Shown: positions 56,807-64,000 of the stretch, one piece after another | Position numbering within the stretch: the stretch's first letter is position 1 | Layout of the letters: each line of letters starts with the position of its first letter | Source of the DNA: Stenotrophomonas indicatrix | GTDB lineage: Bacteria > Pseudomonadota > Gammaproteobacteria > Xanthomonadales > Xanthomonadaceae | Length of the DNA: 64,000 nt | NCBI RefSeq assembly: GCF_002750975.1 | Contig: NZ_PEJS01000001.1 | Span: forward strand, 124,001 to 188,000 | Direction: 5' to 3' | Position numbers and translations under genes: made by a program | The notes under the pieces: generated by a model | Databases searched by the model: none | What the model was told of the DNA's origin: nothing | What the model saw: only the letters and a program-made list of their open reading frames with translations

Positions 56807-59446
56807 ATGCCCCAGCACACCCTGCTCGTGGCGGCCCTGGCCGTCGCTCTGGCCGCGCCTTTGTCTGCCGCCGCCGAAATCACCGCCGACGCCAGTGGCG
56901 AAGCCAGCACCCTGGCTGCCGTGCGCGTCACCGGTTCCAACATCAAACGCGCCGATACCGAAGCCTCCAACCCGGTGCAGGTGATCGGCCGCCAGCAGCT
57001 GGAACAGACCGCCAAGGCCACCGTGGCCGATGTGCTGCGCTCGATCTCGGCCAACACCGGCAACGCCAGCAACGAGACCACCAACAACGGTTGGGCCTCG
57101 GGCTCGGCCGGCATCGGCCTGCGCGGTCTTTCGCAGAAGAACACGCTGGTGCTGCTCAACGGCCGCCGCCTTGCCAACTACGGCTTCCCGGCCGGCGGCC
57201 TGTCGGACACCTTCGTCGATCTCAACGCGCTGCCGCTGGTGGCCGTCGAACGCATCGAAGTGCTCAAGGACGGTGCATCGGCGGTGTACGGCAGCGATGC
57301 GGTGGCCGGCGTGGTCAACATCATCACCCGGCAGAACTTCGAAGGCGCCGAGATCGGCGGCAGCTTCGGCGGCGCCGACCAGGGCGGCCTGCACGAGCAG
57401 AACCTGAAGTTCGTCGGTGGCCTGGGCGACATCGACAAGGACGGCTACAACATCCTCTTCAGCCTGCAGGGCTACAACCGCGAGCGTCTGGACCAGGACG
57501 AGCGCAATCTGACCACGAGCGGCATCTACAGCGACCAGCCCGGCGGCCGCTGGAACGGCTGGTCGGCCAAGGGTGCACGCTATCTGGTCAACGGCAACTC
57601 CGTGCCGATGCTCGATGCCAACGGCAACTGCCCCACCGGCACCACCCGCGTGGCCAGCGCGCCGATAGACGGCCTGGCCGGTGATACCTGCGGCTTCAAC
57701 CAGGCCCCGTACACCACCCTGATTCCCTCCACCAAGCGCTACCAGGCCTACGCCAACGGCACGTTCCGCCTCGGCGACAACGTCGAAGCGTTCGGCGAAG
57801 TGCTGTACAGCCAGATCAAGAGTGCTGCCTGGTTCGGCAGCAGCCCGTTCTTCACCCTGGAAAGCGGTCGCTTCGCACTGAACGCGCAGACCGGCCTGGC
57901 CGAGCCGGTGTCGTCCAACCTGCCGGCCAGCAACCCGTACAACCCGTACGGCCGCGCGATCCCGATCGAATACACCTTCTTCGACCTCGGCGGCACCATC
58001 AAGACCAACCGGTCCACCGCCTATCGCGGTGTGTTCGGGCTGCGTGGCAACACCGAGAAGTGGGACTGGGAAGTGGCCGCGTTCGGCGCGCGCAGCAGCG
58101 AGCGCGAAACCGTCTCCGGCGGCTTCGCCAACCGCTGGGCGCTGGCCAACGCACTGGCCACCGGCAGCTACAACCTGCTGAACCCGGCCGCGACGCCGCA
58201 GTCGGTGCGCGATTCGATCAACATCGCCACCCTGCGTCCGGCCGAGTCGGTGCTGCAGGGCATCGATGCGAAGATCTCCGGCAGTCTCGGCCACACCTGG
58301 GCCGGCGACATCGGTTTCGCCGCCGGTGCCGAATGGCGCCGCGAGAAGCTTGATTCGAACAACCCGTGGCAGATCGATGCCGGCCTGCAGGTGCGCCCGG
58401 CAATCGCCGAAGTGCATGGCGAGCGCAAGGTCAGCGCCGCCTACGCCGAGGTCAACGTGCCGCTGGCCTCGACCCTGGAACTGTCCGCCGCCGCCCGCGC
58501 CGATCATTACGACGATTTCGGCGACGCGTTCTCGCCCAAGCTCGGCCTGCGCTGGCAGCCGCTGGATTTCCTGCTGGTGCGTGCCTCCGCGTCGAAGGGC
58601 TTCCGTGCACCGTCGCTGTCGGAGAACTCCAACAGCACCAGCATCGCCTACGGCAGCGTGGTCGATCCGCGTGATCCGGACGTGCCGGGCTCGCGGCAGA
58701 ACCCGACCTTCTTCACCGTCGGCAACAGCGACCTGAAGCCGGAGCGCACCAAGAGCGTGAACTTCGGCGTGGTGCTGTCGCCATGGGCGAACACCAACCT
58801 GAGCATCGACTATTACCGTATCCAGCTGGACAACCTGGTCGGTACCAACAACACCCAGACCCTGGTCAACGACAACGTCGCCGGTGCCGTGCAGCGCGAT
58901 GAGCGCGGCAAGCTGCAGGCGGTCTACAACCGCTACCAGAACCTGAGCGAGCTGAAGACTTCGGGCATCGACGTCGAGCTGCGCCAGCGCATCCCGACCA
59001 CCGCCTTCGGTGACTTCACCGTGACCTCGGCCTACACCCACGTGCGCGACTACCGGCGCCCGACCGTGGTCGGTGGCCCGCTGGTGGACTATGCCGGCAG
59101 CAACCTCGGCGCCACCCTGCCGAAGAACAAGGCCACCACCACCCTGGACTGGAAGTACAGCGACTACACCGCCGCGGTGACCTGGTACTACACCAGTGGC
59201 TACGACCAGAAGGCCAGCACCGCTGCCGCTGCGGTGCAGAGCCGCGTAGACGCCTACAACCAGTTCGATCTCTACCTGGGCTACACCGGCATCGACAACC
59301 TGACCGTGTACGCCAAGGTGCAGAACCTGGGTGACAAGACACCGCCGTACGATGCCTCGTTCCCGGGCATCCGCGCGCCGTACGACTTCAGCCAGTACGA
59401 CCTGCGTGGCCGCTACTTCACGCTGGGCTTCGACTACCGCTTCTGA
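56807..59446 (+). CDS. TonB-dependent outer-membrane receptor
   Basis: 879 residues. Signal peptide (about 1-25, [18 protein letters not shown]), TonB-box region ([12 protein letters not shown]), plug ([54 protein letters not shown]) and a barrel ending in Phe ([10 protein letters not shown]). The start at 56807 is placed by the signal peptide although no good ribosome site precedes it; 56720 is an alternative. Substrate unknown. The M14 peptidase encoded right after it suggests peptide uptake. Confidence 0.93.
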   Translation: MPQHTLLVAALAVALAAPLSAAAEITADASGEASTLAAVRVTGSNIKRADTEASNPVQVIGRQQLEQTAKATVADVLRSISANTGNASNETTNNGWASGSAGIGLRGLSQKNTLVLLNGRRLANYGFPAGGLSDTFVDLNALPLVAVERIEVLKDGASAVYGSDAVAGVVNIITRQNFEGAEIGGSFGGADQGGLHEQNLKFVGGLGDIDKDGYNILFSLQGYNRERLDQDERNLTTSGIYSDQPGGRWNGWSAKGARYLVNGNSVPMLDANGNCPTGTTRVASAPIDGLAGDTCGFNQAPYTTLIPSTKRYQAYANGTFRLGDNVEAFGEVLYSQIKSAAWFGSSPFFTLESGRFALNAQTGLAEPVSSNLPASNPYNPYGRAIPIEYTFFDLGGTIKTNRSTAYRGVFGLRGNTEKWDWEVAAFGARSSERETVSGGFANRWALANALATGSYNLLNPAATPQSVRDSINIATLRPAESVLQGIDAKISGSLGHTWAGDIGFAAGAEWRREKLDSNNPWQIDAGLQVRPAIAEVHGERKVSAAYAEVNVPLASTLELSAAARADHYDDFGDAFSPKLGLRWQPLDFLLVRASASKGFRAPSLSENSNSTSIAYGSVVDPRDPDVPGSRQNPTFFTVGNSDLKPERTKSVNFGVVLSPWANTNLSIDYYRIQLDNLVGTNNTQTLVNDNVAGAVQRDERGKLQAVYNRYQNLSELKTSGIDVELRQRIPTTAFGDFTVTSAYTHVRDYRRPTVVGGPLVDYAGSNLGATLPKNKATTTLDWKYSDYTAAVTWYYTSGYDQKASTAAAAVQSRVDAYNQFDLYLGYTGIDNLTVYAKVQNLGDKTPPYDASFPGIRAPYDFSQYDLRGRYFTLGFDYRF

Positions 59447-59510
59447 TCCACCCGCCGCGGCCGGCCACCCTGTGTGGCCGGCCGTGTTGCCATGTTCCAG
59501 GGGAGTCACC

Positions 59511-62105
59511 GTGTCCTTCCACCGCCGTGCCGTTTTCCCGTTGTTGCTCGCCGTCGCCACCGCCGTATCGTTGCCGCCGGCGGTACATGCGCAGAGCGGC
59601 TATTTCTTCCCGCAGACCACCGATGCCGCGGCATTCGATACCGCCATTCCCACGCCGGAGCAGTTCCTCGGCTATCCGATCGGCAGCCGCTACACCCGCC
59701 ATGACCAGCTGGTGGCTTACTTCCAGGAGCTGGCCAAGCACTCGGACAAGATCAGCGTGCGCGAGATCGGCCGCAGCTATGAGGGCCGACCGCTGCTGAT
59801 CGCCACGGTCACTGCTGCAGGCAACCACGCGCGGCTGGAACAGATCCGCCAGCAGCACGCGACCCTGGCCGATCCGGCGCAGCCGCGCAGCGCTGCCGGT
59901 GGCAGCCCGGTGGTGGTGTGGCTGGGCTACAGCGTGCACGGCAACGAGACCTCCAGCGGCGAAGCGGCGATGCTGACCGCCTACTACCTGGTGGCCAACC
60001 GCAGCGCGGAAACGCAGCAGTGGCTGCAGCAGGCAGTGGTGCTGTTCGACCCGGCGCAGAATCCCGACGGCCGCGATCGCGCCGCCAACTGGCACAACGC
60101 CTGGGCGTCCGATCCGGCCTCGGCCGATCCGGCCGACAAGGAACACGTCGAACCGTTCCCGCAGGGCCGTACCAACCACTACTTCACCGATCTCAACCGC
60201 GATTGGCTGGCACTGACACAGCAGGATTCGCGGCCGAAGGTGGCGCAGTTCCACCAGTGGTACCCGAACGTGCAGATCGACTTCCACGAAATGGGCAAGG
60301 ACAGCACGTACTACTTCGAGCCATCGCCGAAGAGCATGCATAGTCCGTTGATCCCGGCAGCATCGTACGAGTTCAACAAGACCCTGGCCAAGTACCACGC
60401 CCAGGCGCTCGATGCGCTGGGTTCGCTGTACTACACCGGTGAGAACTTCGACAATTTCTCGCCCGTGTACGGCTCGACCTATCCGGATTTCCACGGCGCG
60501 GTCGGCGTCACGGTGGAGCAGGCCAGTTCGCGCGGTCGCGTGCAGGAATCGGTGAATGGCCTGCTGACGTTCCCGTTCACCATCCGCAACCAGGTTGCCA
60601 CCGGGTTGGGTACGGTGCGCGGTGCGGTGACCGAGCGCAGCGCGCTGTTCGATCTGCAGAAGAGTTTCTTCCAGAGCGCGCTGAAGCAGGCCGCACAACA
60701 GCCGGTGAAGAGCTTCGTGTTCGGCGACGCGCATGATCCGGCATTGACCCGACGCCTGCTGGAACTGCTGTTGCTGCACAGGATTGAAGTGCATGCACTG
60801 GACCGCGCTGTCAGCGTAGATGGCCAGCGTTTCGAAGCGGGCAGCGCCTACGTGGTGCCGGTGCAGCAGGCGCAGTTCCGCCTGGTCCATTCGATCTTCG
60901 CCGAGACCCCGCCGATCAAGGGCGACGTGTTCTACGGCAGCACCAGCTACGCGATCGCCCCGGCCTACGGCGTGGCTTTTGCCGGCAGCCGCAGCCGCAT
61001 CGATGGCGGCGCCCGCGTGGTCGAGGTTCCCGCAGTGCAGGGCGGGCTGACCGGCGGTGAAGCGGGCTTCGCCTACGTGATCGACTGGCGCGACTACAAC
61101 GCGGGCCGCGCACTGGCCGCCCTGCAGGCCAAGGGCTTGTCCACGCGTGCCACCTTCCAGCCGTTCACCGCGGCCACCGCACAAGGTGAGGTGGCCTTTG
61201 CCGGGGGCAGCATCGTGGTACCGGTGTCCGGGCAGCCGCTGCAGGGTGCGGCGTTGCAGGAGGCGGTCGCCGCCGCCGCGCGGGCCGCCGGTGTGCAGGT
61301 GCATGCGCTGGCCAGCGGTCGCAGCCGCGATGGCATCGACCTTGGCAGTGACGGCGTCAAGGCACTGCGCAAGCCCGCCGTCGCGCTGGTGATGGGCGAG
61401 GGCGTGGCAGCCACCGAAATCGGTTCGGCCTGGTTCCTGCTCGACCAGCAGCTGCGCCTGCCGGCCAGCAAGCTGGACCCGCAGCAGTTGGGCAAGGTAT
61501 CGCTGGACCGCTACACCACGATCGTGCTGTCCGGCGGCACCTATGCCGGCATCGACGCGGGCGCGGTAGCGGCATTGAAGCGCTGGATCCAGGCCGGCGG
61601 GTCACTGGTCACCTATGGCAGCGCGTCGAAGTGGGCGATCGAACAGAAACTTGCCGACGGCGAGAAGCTGGGCAAGGACGAGGAAGCAACAGACACCGCG
61701 CGCCGCGCCTTCGGTGACCAGCGCGATATCGCCGCGATCGAGCGTGTCAGCGGCAACATCCTCAGCGCCGACGTCGACCCCAGTCATCCTTTGGCGTTCG
61801 GCGTGCCGCGCCGGCAACTGGCGATCAACAAGGAGAACACGGTCATCCTGCAGCCGAGCACGAACGGGTTTTCCACGGTGGTGCGGATCGACGACACACC
61901 GCGGGTGAACGGGTATCTGTCCGAGCGCAACCGCAGTCGCGTAGCGGGCAGCGCGTGGCTGCTGGTGTCAGCGCAGGGGCAGGGCAACGTGATCCTGTTT
62001 GCTGATGATCCGGCGCATCGCAAGTACTGGCATGGCACTGATCGGATGCTGATCAACGCGGTCTTCTTCGGGAATCTGGTGAATCCGAGTAAAGCGCGGG
62101 GTTGA
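59511..62105 (+). CDS. Exported M14-family zinc carboxypeptidase
   Basis: 864 residues. Signal peptide (about 1-28), then an M14 catalytic domain with zinc site [13 protein letters not shown] and second His in [13 protein letters not shown] long C-terminal region (about 380-864) includes [12 protein letters not shown] and [11 protein letters not shown], like a glutamine-amidotransferase-type domain. It starts with GTG preceded by GGGGAGTCACC. It lies 64 bases after the TonB receptor gene with a small hairpin (GGCCGGCC, then GGCCGGCC) between. It probably cleaves peptides in the periplasm or at the surface for uptake. Confidence 0.9.
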   Translation: MSFHRRAVFPLLLAVATAVSLPPAVHAQSGYFFPQTTDAAAFDTAIPTPEQFLGYPIGSRYTRHDQLVAYFQELAKHSDKISVREIGRSYEGRPLLIATVTAAGNHARLEQIRQQHATLADPAQPRSAAGGSPVVVWLGYSVHGNETSSGEAAMLTAYYLVANRSAETQQWLQQAVVLFDPAQNPDGRDRAANWHNAWASDPASADPADKEHVEPFPQGRTNHYFTDLNRDWLALTQQDSRPKVAQFHQWYPNVQIDFHEMGKDSTYYFEPSPKSMHSPLIPAASYEFNKTLAKYHAQALDALGSLYYTGENFDNFSPVYGSTYPDFHGAVGVTVEQASSRGRVQESVNGLLTFPFTIRNQVATGLGTVRGAVTERSALFDLQKSFFQSALKQAAQQPVKSFVFGDAHDPALTRRLLELLLLHRIEVHALDRAVSVDGQRFEAGSAYVVPVQQAQFRLVHSIFAETPPIKGDVFYGSTSYAIAPAYGVAFAGSRSRIDGGARVVEVPAVQGGLTGGEAGFAYVIDWRDYNAGRALAALQAKGLSTRATFQPFTAATAQGEVAFAGGSIVVPVSGQPLQGAALQEAVAAAARAAGVQVHALASGRSRDGIDLGSDGVKALRKPAVALVMGEGVAATEIGSAWFLLDQQLRLPASKLDPQQLGKVSLDRYTTIVLSGGTYAGIDAGAVAALKRWIQAGGSLVTYGSASKWAIEQKLADGEKLGKDEEATDTARRAFGDQRDIAAIERVSGNILSADVDPSHPLAFGVPRRQLAINKENTVILQPSTNGFSTVVRIDDTPRVNGYLSERNRSRVAGSAWLLVSAQGQGNVILFADDPAHRKYWHGTDRMLINAVFFGNLVNPSKARG

Positions 62106-62135
62106 GGCATTACGCGCCGAACTGACGCTGGGATT

Positions 62136-62239
62136 GGGAGGACGGATGGGCCGCGCAGGACACGCCGCAAGTACGTCCGTGTAGGCTCGTAGGCGCCATC
62201 CATGGCGCCTGCGGTCCTGCGCGGCCCATCCGTCCTCCC
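62136..62239 (-). repeat. GGA-loop structured element, family 1, copy c
   Basis: Arms 62136-62161 and 62214-62239 pair perfectly over 26 bp. Read on the minus strand: hairpin 1 is AGGCGCC-ATGGAT-GGCGCCT (62191-62210), and hairpin 2 is TAC-ACGGAC-GTA (62172-62183). Both loops fit ANGGA; ACACGGACGT and CATGGATG fit the RsmA consensus. The core ends in GCGGCGTG. It faces copy d. Confidence 0.75.
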
Positions 62240-62293
62240 CAGACAGTTTCCTGCGGGCGCGGATGCATCAAACCCAAGGCGGGAGCAAGGGCA

Positions 62294-62331
62294 AAAGCAA
62301 AAGCTGGAATTCCGGCTTTTGCTTTTGTCTT
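62294..62331. terminator. A/T-rich hairpin between two family-1 elements
   Basis: CAAAAGCAAAAGC and GCTTTTGCTTTTG form a 13-bp stem around TGGAATTCCG, with T-rich sequence after it on the plus strand. It may terminate transcription through the M14 peptidase gene. No gene in 62106-62701. Confidence 0.5.
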
Positions 62332-62392
62332 TGAATTGATCCTTCTTCTCTCGGCTACCCGGCGGGACAAGTAGGCGCTGGAAATGTCTGAA

Positions 62393-62579
62393 GCGTTGGG
62401 GAGCGGGGGCGGTGCAAAACCGCAGGCGCCATGGGCCCGAGGCATGCCCCGGGCGGGTTGGGCAGGACGCCCAACCCCGGTCTTGCCGTGTGCGCAGGAC
62501 AGCGCACACGAGCAAGGCGCCTACGAGCTTACATGGATGTATCTACAGCGTGTTCTGCGTCGCCCCCGCTCCTTAACGC
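62393..62579 (+). repeat. GGA-loop structured element, family 1, copy d (85-base insert in hairpin 1)
   Basis: Arms 62393-62411 and 62561-62579 pair over 19 bp with two G-T pairs. Hairpin 1 keeps its stem (AGGCGCC 62424-62430, GGCGCCT 62516-62522), but an 85-base insert replaces the loop. The insert has two more hairpins with GGA in the loop: GGGTTGGGC-AGGAC-GCCCAACCC and CGTGTGCGC-AGGACA-GCGCACACG. Hairpin 2 is TAC-ATGGAT-GTA (62530-62541), an exact CANGGANG site. Confidence 0.75.
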
Positions 62580-62624
62580 CCACACAGAACCAACCGCGTG
62601 CTCTCACACCGGGTAGCCAGCAAC

Positions 62625-62652
62625 AAAAAAGGACGGCGCGTCAGCGCCGTCC
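62625..62652 (-). terminator. Intrinsic terminator of the DEAD-box helicase gene
   Basis: Arms GGACGGCGC (62631-62639) and GCGCCGTCC (62644-62652). On the minus strand a run of six T follows (62625-62630). Confidence 0.85.
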
Positions 62653-62701
62653 CTCGATAAGCCCCCCGCGCAGCGGGAGACGCCGTCCCTGTCAGCTGGG
62701 A

Positions 62702-64000
<1,299 letters not shown>

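Overview
The window is a chromosomal segment of a high-GC gammaproteobacterium of the Xanthomonadaceae, most likely Stenotrophomonas (S. maltophilia group). The main reason is the abundance of short GTAG-headed palindromes (cores such as CGCCGGGCATGGCCCGGCG) between genes. These match the SMAG repeats known from S. maltophilia. Family content agrees: DUF3297, DUF3247, DUF4031, DUF3016, M13 and M14 peptidases, TonB receptors and a fabA-fabB pair. I see no rRNA, tRNA, CRISPR array, transposase or prophage. This is ordinary core chromosome with unusually rich intergenic structure.

Layout. 0-9.2 kb: the 3' part of a LytS-type kinase with its LytTR regulator, a lipoprotein, a membrane protein, an MpaB-type oxygenase family protein, a TetR repressor divergent from two coupled MFS transporters, and an M13 peptidase. 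9.4-16.8 kb: an EAL c-di-GMP phosphodiesterase, a LysR gene divergent from doxX and a ring-cleavage dioxygenase, and a CPA1 Na+/H+ antiporter. 16.8-21.7 kb: small conserved proteins, motA-motB and cytosolic msrB. 22-26 kb: an Lrp/DadR regulator divergent from dadA-alr (D-/L-alanine catabolism) and DUF3016. 26-34.9 kb: a hybrid kinase, DUF3247, the rsmC-rsuA-HAD operon, fabA-fabB and dinB. 35-42.6 kb: an exported metallo-beta-lactamase-fold protein, an NmrA-type oxidoreductase divergent from a LysR-methyltransferase pair, gph, and btuB behind a cobalamin riboswitch with a divergent phosphatase-like gene. 42.6-49 kb: a TfoX-C protein, free-methionine-sulfoxide reductase, bioD, a MocR regulator, and an exported methionine-sulfoxide repair operon (msrB-dipZ-msrA). 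49.2-55.7 kb: two OmpR-type two-component systems facing each other and an asparagine-synthetase-like protein lacking its N-terminal cysteine. 56.2-64 kb: queD, a TonB receptor, an M14 peptidase and a DEAD-box helicase that leaves the window.

The most interesting material is non-coding. First, four intergenic elements (about 21.8, 35.1, 62.2 and 62.5 kb) share one architecture. A perfect or nearly perfect 19-26 bp outer stem, whose sequence differs completely between copies, encloses a conserved core with two small hairpins. Their loops read AUGGAU, AGGGAC or ACGGAC, the ANGGA signature bound by RsmA/CsrA. Second, two inverted neighbours at 55.7-56.0 kb form another family: a conserved 42-base purine-rich core inside unrelated 27-32 bp stems. 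Third, right beside them on the minus strand lies a candidate small RNA (about 56.02-56.16 kb) with a promoter, two successive hairpins of unrelated stem but identical C-rich loop UCCCUCCC, and a T-tract terminator. Together these suggest a layer of post-transcriptional control through RNA repeats and sRNA that ordinary gene annotation would miss.

Several SMAG repeats supply the stop codon of the neighbouring gene (TAG inside GTAG). Several gene pairs overlap by ATGA, GTGA or TGATG, and two convergent kinase genes share the four bases CTAG as both stop codons. The segment is therefore very compact where it codes and heavily patterned where it does not.
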